Shown here piece after piece: positions 52,366 through 61,997 of a DNA stretch of 64,000 nt (position 1 is its first letter; each line of letters begins with the position of its first letter). Origin of the DNA: Streptomyces griseorubiginosus (lineage in GTDB: Bacteria > Actinomycetota > Actinomycetes > Streptomycetales > Streptomycetaceae); contig NZ_KQ948737.1 of the NCBI RefSeq assembly GCF_001514195.1, forward strand, positions 124,001-188,000. The letters are read 5' to 3'. Under the pieces are notes generated by a model that was not told the DNA's origin, searched no databases, and worked only from the letters and a program-made list of their open reading frames with translations. The position numbers were made by a program, and so were the translations under genes.

Positions 52366-52455
52366 GAACGGCATTGAGTGTCAGCGTCAAGCCCTGGCTG
52401 GCTGACCGGCAACCCTCCGACGCGGTGGGGTGCTCCAGGTGAAAGCCCGGCGGAA
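52366..52455 (+). promoter_or_regulatory. SAM-IV riboswitch
   Basis: The segment matches, from memory, the SAM-IV consensus of actinobacteria. It has GAGTGTCAGCGTCAAGCC, then GGCTGGCTGACCGGCAACC, then CTCCGACGCGGTGGGGTGC, then CCAGGTGAAAGC. GTCAGC and GCTGAC can pair, and CCTGG can pair with CCAGG, as expected for the aptamer core. SAM-IV switches usually turn off methionine and cysteine genes when SAM is high. Here it is followed by a palindrome (ATCATCGATGAT, 52455-52466) and a hairpin before a cysteine-type leader peptide. Confidence 0.85.
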
Positions 52456-52479
52456 TCATCGATGATCCCGCAAGCGCGT

Positions 52480-52497
52480 GGCCCCTTGAGCGGGGCC
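52480..52497 (+). promoter_or_regulatory. Hairpin between riboswitch and leader peptide
   Basis: GGCCCC-TTGAGC-GGGGCC is a perfect 6-bp stem with a 6-base loop. It ends 6 bases before the AGGAAGG of the leader peptide, so it could be part of the expression platform that masks or frees this ribosome binding site. Confidence 0.5.
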
Positions 52498-52516
52498 GGG
52501 GACAGGAAGGACCGGC

Positions 52517-52636
52517 ATGTCTCGTCACAGTGATGACTCCAGTGCCTCCTTCGCCGGGGCCATGGTGTTCTCCCGGCTCTCGCGCCGTCGGCACATCGAT
52601 CTGAAGCGCTCGACCAGCTGTCTCTGTCGGGCCTGA
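52517..52636 (+). CDS. Cysteine-type leader peptide behind the SAM-IV riboswitch
   Basis: This 39-codon frame begins MSRHSDDSSASFAGAMVFSR and continues LSRRRHIDLKRSTSCLCRA. The core RRRHIDLKRSTSCLC matches the HVD..R..SALC leader pattern, with two Cys codons close to the end. ATG 52517 follows AGGAAGG. It lies 284 bases ahead of the substrate-binding protein gene. Translation stalling at the Cys codons would report cysteine supply, while the riboswitch upstream reports SAM. Confidence 0.82.
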   Translation: MSRHSDDSSASFAGAMVFSRLSRRRHIDLKRSTSCLCRA

Positions 52637-52694
52637 CGCGCGTTCCCAGCGCCGGCCGACGTCCGGCACCGGTCGTCGCCGTACCCCTCTCCAC

Positions 52695-52802
52695 CTGATC
52701 CCGCTCCTCTGCCGGGTCTCGGTCCCCGCTGATCCTGCTGCTCCGCCGGGTCCCGGTCTCCGCTGATCCCGCTGCTCCGCCGGATCCCCGTTTCCCCCTG
52801 AT
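52695..52802 (+). repeat. 34-bp tandem repeats in the attenuator region
   Basis: Three copies of a unit starting CTGATCC(C/T)GCT and containing CTCCGCCGGGTC-like sequence begin at 52695, 52729 and 52763, with a partial fourth at 52798 (periods 34, 34, 35). They lie between the leader-peptide stop and the ABC importer. Confidence 0.85.
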
Positions 52803-52920
52803 CCCTGTCTGCACAGCGCTCCCCCGCCACCGGCACCGTGCCGGCCGGGGTCGCACGCCCGTGCGCGCCCGTGCCTTGCAGGCACCCCGTGCCTGGTGAC
52901 ATGAGTAGGAGAACCACCCC

Positions 52921-54540
52921 GTGACTGCATTTCCGGATTTCAGATCCCCTCGATGGGCGGCGCTGAGCGCCCTTCTCACCACCGGCGTGCTGCTGACCGC
53001 CTGCGGTTCGGGCGCCGGCGGCTCCGGCGACGACAGCGGCAAGCCGACGTCAGGCGGCACCCTGACCTTCGCGGTGGGTTCGGACGCCGGCTGCGTGGAC
53101 CCGCAGCAGGTCGGCAGCAACGAGAGCATCTACTCGGTGCGCCAGATCGTGGACTCCCTGACCGACCAGGACCCCGAGACCGGCAAGATCGTGCCGTGGC
53201 TGGCCAAGAGCTGGGACATCAACTCCGACGCCACCCAGTTCACGTTCCATCTGCGCCCGGGTGTCACCTTCAGCGACGGCTCCAAGCTGACCTCACAGGT
53301 CGTCAAGGACAACTTCGACGCGGTGCCGCAGCTCGGCGCGCTCGGCACCCTCGCCCAGGGCTATCTGAGCAGCGTCAAGAGCACCGTCGCGGTGGACCCG
53401 CTCACCGTCAAGGTAACGTTCAAGGAGCCCAACGCGCAGTTCCTCCAGGCGACTTCGACCCACTCGCTGGGCATCGAGTCGTCGGCGAGCGTGCAGAAGA
53501 CGCCGCAGCAGAAGTGCAGCGACGGCGTCGTCGGGACCGGGCCGTTCGTGCTGAAGCAGTACGTGCAGAACCAGTCGATCACCCTGGCCAAGCGCACCGG
53601 GTACGACTGGGGCTCCTCCCTGTGGACCAAGAAGGGTGAGGCCTACCTGGACAAGCTGGTGTTCAAGGTGGTGCCCGAGCCGGGGGTGCGGGCCGGCAGT
53701 CTCCAGTCCGGGCAGGTGGACGCGATCAGCAGCGTAGGCAAGGCCAACGAGGCGGCCCTCAAGGGCGGTCAGGTCACTCTCCTGCGCCGGGCCAACCCGG
53801 GTGTGGTGTTCGGGCTGGGGATCAACAACTCCCGGCCCGTCCTGAAGGACGTGAAGGTGCGGCAGGCGATCCTCGCCGCCGTCGACCGCAAGCAGATCGC
53901 CGACACCGTGTTCCCGACCGGCACCCAGCCGGCGACCAGCGTCCTGGCGCACACCACGCCCGACTACACCGACCTTTCCGCGGACCTCGCCTTCGACGCG
54001 GCCAAGGCCAAGTCCCTGCTGGACGACGCCGGTTGGAAGGCCGGCAGTGACGGCATCCGCGCCAAGGGCGGCAAGAAGCTCAGCCTGGTCATCAGCTGGT
54101 TCCCCAACGCGGCCACCAACCAGCCCGCACTGGAACTCGTCCAGCAGCAACTGAAGGCCGTCGGGATCGACGTGACGCTCAAGCAGAACCAGGTCAGCCA
54201 GTTCGCCACCACGCTCCAGGGCGGCGACTTCGACCTGGTGTGGGGCAACGTGACCCGCGCCGACCCCGACATCCTGCGCAGCTCCTTCTCCAGCAAGCTG
54301 GCCAACTTCTACCGGCTGCCCGCCAGTTCCCTCGACACGGCGCTCTCCGGACAGGCCGCGACCACGGACACGGCCAAGCGCAAGCAGCTGGTGGACGAGG
54401 CGCAGAAGCTGATCGTGCAGAACGCCTACAACGTGCCGGTGGTGGAGCTCCAGACCCAGCTGGCCGTGACGAAGAGGGTGCACGGTCTCGCCTTCGACTC
54501 GGGCAGCCGCATCCAGCTGCACGACACCTGGATCGGCTGA
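52921..54540 (+). CDS. Dipeptide/nickel-type ABC transporter substrate-binding lipoprotein
   Basis: This 539-residue solute-binding family 5 protein has a lipobox LLTAC (Cys27), SGGTLTFAVGSDAGCVDPQ, the conserved LAKSWDINSDATQFTFHLRPG and FSDGSKLTSQVVKDNFD near residue 120, and VRQAILAAVDRKQIAD. Ligands of the family are peptides, nickel chelates, glutathione or opines. GTG 52921 follows AGGAG. First gene of a five-gene operon; the riboswitch and leader upstream argue for a sulfur-containing ligand. Confidence 0.9.
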   Translation: MTAFPDFRSPRWAALSALLTTGVLLTACGSGAGGSGDDSGKPTSGGTLTFAVGSDAGCVDPQQVGSNESIYSVRQIVDSLTDQDPETGKIVPWLAKSWDINSDATQFTFHLRPGVTFSDGSKLTSQVVKDNFDAVPQLGALGTLAQGYLSSVKSTVAVDPLTVKVTFKEPNAQFLQATSTHSLGIESSASVQKTPQQKCSDGVVGTGPFVLKQYVQNQSITLAKRTGYDWGSSLWTKKGEAYLDKLVFKVVPEPGVRAGSLQSGQVDAISSVGKANEAALKGGQVTLLRRANPGVVFGLGINNSRPVLKDVKVRQAILAAVDRKQIADTVFPTGTQPATSVLAHTTPDYTDLSADLAFDAAKAKSLLDDAGWKAGSDGIRAKGGKKLSLVISWFPNAATNQPALELVQQQLKAVGIDVTLKQNQVSQFATTLQGGDFDLVWGNVTRADPDILRSSFSSKLANFYRLPASSLDTALSGQAATTDTAKRKQLVDEAQKLIVQNAYNVPVVELQTQLAVTKRVHGLAFDSGSRIQLHDTWIG

Positions 54541-54543
54541 CGC

Positions 54544-55503
54544 ATGCGCCGCTATGTGATCAAACGGCTGGCGCAGGCGGTCGGGGTGCTGTGGGCGGCG
54601 TACACCGTGTCCTTCCTGGTGCTGGACTTCCTGCCCGGTGACCCGGTCACCGCGATGGCCGGCGCCGGGATGGACTCGGGGGACGTCCACCCGGCCCGGC
54701 TGGCCGCGCTGCGGCACGAGTACGGCTTCGACAAGCCGATCCTGGTGCAGTACGCCGACTACCTCGGCCGGGCGGTGCGCGGCGACTTCGGCGACGCGGT
54801 CTCCACGGGCCGCCCGGTGACCTCCACCTTGGCCGACGCGCTGCCCCAGACCCTTCAACTGACGGGTGCCGCCCTGCTGTTAGCGGTGCTGCTCGGTGGG
54901 GGTCTCGCCGTGGTGGCGACGTACACCTCCCTGCGGTGGTTGCGGCAGCTCCTGCTGTCGCTGCCCCCGCTGGGGGTGTCGGTACCGACGTTCTGGGTGG
55001 GGCTGCTGCTCGTCGAGGCGTTCTCCTTCCGGCTGCACTGGTTCCCGGCGTTCGGCAACGACGGTCTGCGAGATCTGGTGCTGCCCGCCCTGACGCTGGC
55101 GATCCCGACCGGCGCGCTGGTCGCCCAGGTGCTGGCCAAGAGCCTGCTCACCGCGCTGGACCAGGCGTACGTGGAGACCGCGCGCGCCAAGGGCGCCGGC
55201 CGGTGGCGAGTGCATGTGCGGCATGCGCTGCGCAACGCGTCCCTGCCCGCGCTGACGGTCGTCGGTCTGCTGGTGGGACAGCTGGTCGCCGGTTCGGTGG
55301 TCGTCGAGACGGTGTTCTCCCGCGACGGACTCGGCCGTGTGACGGCGGCCGCGGTCACGGTCCAGGACCTGCCGGTGGTCCAGGGGGTGGTGGTGTTCGG
55401 GGCGCTGATCTTCGTGGCGACGAACCTCGTCGTCGACCTGGTCTATCCGCTCCTGGACCCGCGGATCGTGGTGGCCTCGGGCGGAAGGGCGAGCTTCGCA
55501 TGA
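54544..55503 (+). CDS. ABC transporter permease (DppB-type)
   Basis: This 319-residue permease begins MRRYVIKRLAQAVGVLWAAY with FLPGDPVTAM, the typical DppB N-terminus, and contains the EAA-like loop YVETARAKGAGRWRVHVRHA followed by LRNASLPALTVVGL. About six membrane helices are visible. It starts 3 bases after the substrate-binding protein stop and overlaps the next permease by 4 bases. Confidence 0.92.
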   Translation: MRRYVIKRLAQAVGVLWAAYTVSFLVLDFLPGDPVTAMAGAGMDSGDVHPARLAALRHEYGFDKPILVQYADYLGRAVRGDFGDAVSTGRPVTSTLADALPQTLQLTGAALLLAVLLGGGLAVVATYTSLRWLRQLLLSLPPLGVSVPTFWVGLLLVEAFSFRLHWFPAFGNDGLRDLVLPALTLAIPTGALVAQVLAKSLLTALDQAYVETARAKGAGRWRVHVRHALRNASLPALTVVGLLVGQLVAGSVVVETVFSRDGLGRVTAAAVTVQDLPVVQGVVVFGALIFVATNLVVDLVYPLLDPRIVVASGGRASFA

Positions 55504-56449
55504 GCCGGATGCAGAGCCAGAGCCTTGTCGACGACGCCGACGACGTCGACGCCCCCGCCGAGGCCGCTCTCGGCCTCGGCCGACCGCTCAGCACGACAGC
55601 CGACGGCACCGGGACCGGAGCCCGGGCGGGGCGCCGGGTCCAGGTGCGGCAGGTGCTGCGGTTCCTGCTGCGCCGGCCCGGTCTGCTGCTGTCCGCCCTC
55701 ACGGTCGTCCTGGTGGTGCTGGCCTCGTTCTGGCCGGACCTTTTCACCTCGCAGGATCCACTCAAGGGGGTGCCGTCGCAGAACTTCCGCGGCCCGAGCG
55801 GTGCGCACTGGTTCGGCACGGACGAGCTGGGGCGCGATGTGTTCTCCCGCGTGGTGCACGGCGCCCAGCTGTCCCTCAAGGCGACGATCATCGCGGTCCT
55901 GGTCTCGTTCGTGGTCGGTGGACTGCTCGGTGTGGTCGCCGGGTTCGTGGGCCGCTGGGTGGACGACGTCCTGATGCGCTTCGTGGACGTGCTGCTGTCC
56001 ATCCCGGCGCTGTTCCTGTCGCTGGCCCTGGTCACCGCGCTCGGCTACGGGACGGTGAAGGTGGCGGTCGCGGTCGGCATCGCCAGCGTCGCCTCGTTCG
56101 CCCGGGTGGCACGCGCGGAGGTGCTGCGGGTGCGGCAGGCGGTGTTCGTCGAGGCGTCCCGCTCGTGCGGGACCCGCTGGTACGCGGTGCTGGGCCGGCA
56201 TGTGCTGCCCAACGCCGCGGGCCCCGTGATCGTCCTGGCCACGCTGGACTTTGGCGCCTCCATCCTGGCCGTGTCCGCGCTGAGCTTCCTCGGCTACGGC
56301 GCGCCGCCACCCGCCCCGGAATGGGGGACGTTGATCTCCGACGGCCGCAACTACCTCGCCAACGCATGGTGGTTGACCGCACTGCCCGGACTGGCGATCG
56401 CCGCGACCGTCCTGGCCACCAACCGCATCGCCCGCGCCCTGGACGGCTA

Positions 56450-56450
<1 letters not shown>
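55500..56450 (+). CDS. ABC transporter permease (DppC-type)
   Basis: This 316-residue permease has a 45-residue hydrophilic N-terminus and then DppC features: HWFGTDELGRDVFSRVVHGA, FVDVLLSIPALFLSLALVTA, VEASRSCGTRWYAVLGRHVL, and PAPEWGTLISDGRNYL near the end. Start ATG 55500 overlaps the preceding stop (ATGA). It pairs with 54544-55503 to form the channel. Confidence 0.92.
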
Positions 56451-58129
<1,679 letters not shown>

Positions 58130-58138
58130 GGTCCCCGC

Positions 58139-59173
58139 ATGCCCACTCCCACCATCACGTCACTGGCTCTTCTCACCCCGGGCAACTTCGCCGACGACGA
58201 TCCGTACACGGGCCTGGAGGAGACGCTCCAACTCTTCGAGTACGGAGAGCGGTTGGGCTTCGACGGTGCCTGGATCCGGCAACGCCACCTGGAACACGGG
58301 GTCGGCTCGGCGGCCGTGTTCCTCGCCGCGGCCGGCCAGCGCACCGAGCGGATCGAGCTGGGGACCGCGGTCATCCCGATCGGCTACGAGAACCCCTTCC
58401 GGCTCGCCGAGGACCTCGCCCTGGCCGACGTCCTGTCCCGGGGGCGCCTCCAGATCGGCTTCAGCACCGGGATGCCTCATGCCGAGCTGCTGGGCGACCT
58501 CGTGCACGACGGGGACTGGCGCGGCTTCGACCTGTCGTACGGCCGGATCGCCCGCGTCCTCGACCACCTGCGCGGCGACTACCTCGGCGGCCCGGACACG
58601 GTCATCCACTCCCCCGGAAACATCCAGCGCCCGCGTCTGCAACCGCACAACCCCGCACTTGCGCACCGTATTTGGTACGGCGGCGGCAGTCTGCGTTCGG
58701 TCCGCTGGGCCGGCGAGAACGGGCTGAGCCTGCTGTCCGGCAACATCGTCACGGGTGAGGGCACCGACGACTTCGCCACGGCCCAGCTGAACCTGCTGGC
58801 CGAGTACCGTCGCACGCTCCCCGCGGGCACCGTGTCCCGGGTCGCGCTGGGCCGGGTCATCGTGCCCTTCGACAGCGCCGACGCGGCCGGCCGGGCCCGC
58901 TACCGCGCCTACGCGGCGAGCCGCCACGAACGGACCCTGGCCCCTCAGGGTCCCAAACGCACGCTGTTCGCCTCGGACTTGGTCGGAACCGCCGAGCAGA
59001 TCCTGGAGCAACTGGCCTCCGATCCCGTCCTCGCCCAGGTGTCGGAGCTGCGTCTGGAGCTGCCGTACGAGTTCCACCGCGAGGAGTACGAGCAGATCCT
59101 GCACGACGTACGCCACCTGATCGCACCGGAGTTGGGCTGGCGGCCCGCGTCCCGGGCGGCGGCGGTCCGATGA
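58139..59173 (+). CDS. Luciferase-like flavin-dependent oxidoreductase
   Basis: This 344-residue LLM protein begins SLALLTPGNFADDDPYTGLE and has FDGAWIRQRHLEHGVGS, GTAVIPIGYENPFRLAEDLA, ADVLSRGRLQIGFSTGMPHA and HRIWYGGGSLRSVRWAGENG. It starts 9 bases behind the dual ATPase gene, so the monooxygenase is made together with the importer. That is the arrangement of uptake-plus-oxidation operons for sulfonates and S-substituted cysteines. The substrate is unknown. A strong convergent terminator follows at 59253-59287. Confidence 0.88.
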   Translation: MPTPTITSLALLTPGNFADDDPYTGLEETLQLFEYGERLGFDGAWIRQRHLEHGVGSAAVFLAAAGQRTERIELGTAVIPIGYENPFRLAEDLALADVLSRGRLQIGFSTGMPHAELLGDLVHDGDWRGFDLSYGRIARVLDHLRGDYLGGPDTVIHSPGNIQRPRLQPHNPALAHRIWYGGGSLRSVRWAGENGLSLLSGNIVTGEGTDDFATAQLNLLAEYRRTLPAGTVSRVALGRVIVPFDSADAAGRARYRAYAASRHERTLAPQGPKRTLFASDLVGTAEQILEQLASDPVLAQVSELRLELPYEFHREEYEQILHDVRHLIAPELGWRPASRAAAVR

Positions 59174-59252
59174 CTCCGCTTCCGGAACCGGGCGTGCGAC
59201 TGGAGGTGCACTGCCGCGTGCCGTTCGCGGAAGGGGGTGGTTCCCACCTCGT

Positions 59253-59287
59253 GCGTCCGGCCGGGCCGGCGGGGCCCGGCCGGACGC
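59253..59287. terminator. Strong bidirectional terminator hairpin
   Basis: GCGTCCGGCCGGGCC pairs perfectly with GGCCCGGCCGGACGC around a 5-base loop (15-bp stem). It stands between the converging LLM and GH64 genes. Confidence 0.85.
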
Positions 59288-59333
59288 GTCGGTCATCGGA
59301 ACGACGTGTCAGGCGCTCGCACCGACACGGCGG

Positions 59334-60689
59334 CTACCAGCCGACCGCGACCAGGAGCCACTGCGGGTTGGCATGGGAGACGAACGAGGACTGGCCGGCC
59401 ACGTCGTCGTAGGGGAAGCCGTAGGCGAGGTGATTGATGGCGTTGTCGTGCCAGAACTTCGCGTAGTAGTTGGCCGGTGCCGCCTTGTAGAACTGGGCCG
59501 GGTCGGACTGCTGGGACGCCGGCAGCGTGGCCACGTGGCGGTTGAGGGCGGCGCACATGTCGGGGTTGCCCGCGAGGGAGGCGGCGCAACCGAAGATGTC
59601 GGAGGTGGCGGCGTTGACGCCGACGGACTGGGCGTAGGAGGTGAAGTAGGCGGCGTTGACTCCCCCGGCTCGGAAGCTGGGGTCGCTGCCGGGGGCGATG
59701 ATGCGGTACGGGGCCTGGGTACGGGCCAGCACCTTGAACTCGTTCGGCACGGCGTCGGTGAAGCGCTGGAAGGTGGTGGCGCGGTCCTCGGCGAAGGTCT
59801 GCCGGTTCTCGCCGACCTCGACGTCGTAGCCGTCCTTGGTGTGCAGGCGCATCGCCAGCTTCAGGCCGAAGGCGTCGACGCGGGTGGTGTTGCCGTTGAA
59901 GACGTTGTTGCCGACCGTGAACTCGATGAAGTCGTAGTAGGGGCCGTTGGGTGAGCCGAGGTAGAAGTACATGCGGCCCGCGGAGTTGGCCGGCATGTCG
60001 AGGTAGGGCTGCTCGGCGATGGAGTGCGTCTGGCCGTTGAAGCTCCAGTACACCTGGCTGTCGGGGTACTTGCCGTTGGTCCGGTTGAGGATCTTGACCT
60101 CGACGGCGTTGCTCGCCGGGGGTATGTCGCCGGTGCTGCCCCAGAAGTCGTCCGGCGGTGTGGTGCCGCCGGGGCCGTAGACCTGGAACTCCCACAGGGA
60201 GTAGCCGTACGGAGTGCTCCGCGCGGTGCCGTAGAGGCGGACGTAGCGGCCGCTGCCGGAGACGGTGACGTTCTGGGTGCCGCCGGTGGCGGTGGTGGTG
60301 GAGTAGACGGTGGTCCAGGTGGTGGCGTCGGTGGAGGTCTGGATCTGGAAGGCCGTCGCGTAGGCGGCTTCCCAGACGAGGTTGACGCGGCTGAGCTGTT
60401 GGACGGACCCGAGGTCGACGCGTATCCACTGCGGGTCGGCGAAGGCGGAGGACCAGCGGGTGCCGGTGTTGCCGTCGACCGCGGCGCTCGCGGGGAAGGT
60501 GCCGTTCTCGGTCGAGGAGGCGGTGGCGGGCCTGCCCTGGGACAGCAGCTGGTCGGCGGCGTGAGCGGGTGACGGTGCCAGGGCCGTGAAGAAGGCGGCG
60601 ATCAGGACGACGACCAGGCCCAGGGCCAAGCGGGTGCGCGGGACGTCGCTGGGTGGTCTGTGGAGGGGTGCGCTGACGGAACTCTGCAT
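59334..60689 (-). CDS. Secreted GH64 beta-1,3-glucanase-like protein with N-terminal CBM32
   Basis: This 451-residue exported protein has a signal peptide (1-44), an F5/8 type C / CBM32 domain (about 48-172; GRPATASSTENGTFPASAAV, WIRVDLGSVQQLSRVNLVW, GRYVRLYGT) and a GH64/thaumatin-like region (about 180-451; VEVKILNRTNGKYPDSQVYW, then SPNGPYYDFIEFTVG). GH64 enzymes release laminaripentaose from beta-1,3-glucan. ATG 60689 follows AGGAG. A palindrome GAGAGCGCTCTC lies 52 bases upstream. Confidence 0.88.
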   Translation of the reverse strand: MQSSVSAPLHRPPSDVPRTRLALGLVVVLIAAFFTALAPSPAHAADQLLSQGRPATASSTENGTFPASAAVDGNTGTRWSSAFADPQWIRVDLGSVQQLSRVNLVWEAAYATAFQIQTSTDATTWTTVYSTTTATGGTQNVTVSGSGRYVRLYGTARSTPYGYSLWEFQVYGPGGTTPPDDFWGSTGDIPPASNAVEVKILNRTNGKYPDSQVYWSFNGQTHSIAEQPYLDMPANSAGRMYFYLGSPNGPYYDFIEFTVGNNVFNGNTTRVDAFGLKLAMRLHTKDGYDVEVGENRQTFAEDRATTFQRFTDAVPNEFKVLARTQAPYRIIAPGSDPSFRAGGVNAAYFTSYAQSVGVNAATSDIFGCAASLAGNPDMCAALNRHVATLPASQQSDPAQFYKAAPANYYAKFWHDNAINHLAYGFPYDDVAGQSSFVSHANPQWLLVAVGW

Positions 60690-60741
60690 GCGGGTCTCCT
60701 GGCCGGTTCGGCGTGTGTGCGGGTGGAGCAACAGCAGACGT

Positions 60742-60753
60742 GAGAGCGCTCTC
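60742..60753. promoter_or_regulatory. CebR-like operator before the GH64 gene
   Basis: GAGAGCGCTCTC is a perfect palindrome within TGAGAGCGCTCTCT, close to the TGGGAGCGCTCCCA box bound by the LacI-family regulator CebR in Streptomyces. Confidence 0.6.
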
Positions 60754-61354
60754 TCGGGTTGTAGTCCCATCCGTGTCAGTCGTCAACAACTGAAGCTGAA
60801 ATCAGTCGAGTCGAGATGCCCGGGCGAGAAACTGCTGACGGCAGCACTGGTGTCTGGTTCGGAGTCCCCGGCGTCTTTGCCTTCCGATGGAATCAGCTGG
60901 TGCAGCTGGTCGGTCTTTACATTTTTTGACGCTTCCGGTCTGGACCAGAGTGTGGACGACTGCCTGGTCAGCGCACCCGTCCGCGCCATCCGGCGAGCGT
61001 GGTCGGCGCCGGCCGACGATCCCGCGCACACCGCCGCCCGACCGTCCGCCCGGTGTGAAGCCGGTAGCAGGTACGGCTCGCACGGCCGCGGGACGTCAGG
61101 CCCGTCGCGGCCTTCCAGGCGGGGCGGCTGCTCAGAGGCCCCTCGGTCGCAGCACCCGCCTCCGGATCCCGACTCGCCTCCCCCCGCTCAAGGCCCAGCC
61201 TGTTTCGACTCGCTGAGCTTCATCGGCCGAGCGCGGCTTGCCCCAAGGGCGAAACCGACCATCGCACAAGCGCCTACCGCGTGTTGAGCACTGGCCGGGC
61301 GGCGCGGCCTCTCATTGGCATCCGCCTCGCCGGCCCTCGCGCTTCAGGGGCGGC
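60754..61354. other. Intergenic region, nothing recognised
   Basis: There are 601 bases between the GH64 start and the TetR stop (both minus strand). Open frames are present but lack ribosome binding sites, motifs and domain-like sequence. A T-rich stretch, TTTACATTTTTTG (about 60918-60930), is unusual for this DNA. Confidence 0.4.
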
Positions 61355-61921
61355 TCACGACGTCCGAAGCGTCGCCAGGTACGTGGACACCAGAGTGCGG
61401 GCCCAGTCGGCGGAGGCGGGCTCGGCGGTGAAGACGGCGCGGTAGTAGAGCGGGCCGAGAAGGAAGTCCGCCGCGCTCTCCACGTCGAGTGCCGCTCCCC
61501 CGCGTTCCTGTTCGCGCCGGATGATCGCGCCGAGCTGGCGGTGGCGGTCCTCGACGCAGGCGCAGCCGCCCGCCGGACCGGACCCGATGGTCGCCCGCAT
61601 GAGGGCGAGCGTGTCCGGGTCGGCGACGTCGGTGGCCACGTCGGCGAGCCAGCGCTGGAGGTCGCCTTCGAGGGAGCCGGAGTCGGGGACGACCAGGTCG
61701 TCGGTGAAGCGGCTGGTGGCGACGTCGTTGAGGAGCTGGGCGGTGGACCCCCAGCGCCGGTACAGGGTGGTGGGGTGGACGCCGGCGCGTGCGGCCACCG
61801 CGGGCAGGGTCAGGGTCTCCGCCTCCTCCTCGGCGAGGAGTTCCGCGACGGCGCGGTGGACCGCCGCCCGCACCTTCGCGGAGCGGCCGCCGGGACGTAC
61901 CTGGGTCGACGATTCAGCCAT
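61355..61921 (-). CDS. TetR family transcriptional regulator
   Basis: This 188-residue regulator has an HTH (VHRAVAELLAEEEAETLTLP, AVAARAGVHPTTLYRRWGST, residues about 20-60) and a C-terminal domain of the TetR_C_11 kind (LQRWLADVATDVADPDTLALM, ESAADFLLGPLYYRAVF). It is divergent from an MFS transporter with a long inverted repeat between them, the usual layout for self-repressing efflux control. Start ATG 61921. Confidence 0.92.
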   Translation of the reverse strand: MAESSTQVRPGGRSAKVRAAVHRAVAELLAEEEAETLTLPAVAARAGVHPTTLYRRWGSTAQLLNDVATSRFTDDLVVPDSGSLEGDLQRWLADVATDVADPDTLALMRATIGSGPAGGCACVEDRHRQLGAIIRREQERGGAALDVESAADFLLGPLYYRAVFTAEPASADWARTLVSTYLATLRTS

Positions 61922-61933
61922 GGGGAAATTATC

Positions 61934-61982
61934 GCACTGATCGTTGCGTTAGTGGTAGCGTCCTAAACGCATCGATCACTGC
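61934..61982. promoter_or_regulatory. 17-bp inverted repeat operator between TetR and MFS genes
   Basis: GCACTGATCGTTGCGTT (61934-61950) and AACGCATCGATCACTGC (61966-61982) are inverted copies matching at 15 of 17 positions with a 15-base spacer. It most likely forms the TetR binding region covering both promoters. Confidence 0.75.
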
Positions 61983-61997
61983 ATTTGGAGTCGCGTC

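Noticed and set aside
60783..61287. Possible small gene between the GH64 and TetR genes
   Set aside because: Frames exist on both strands but none has a ribosome binding site, consistent codon composition or recognisable motif.
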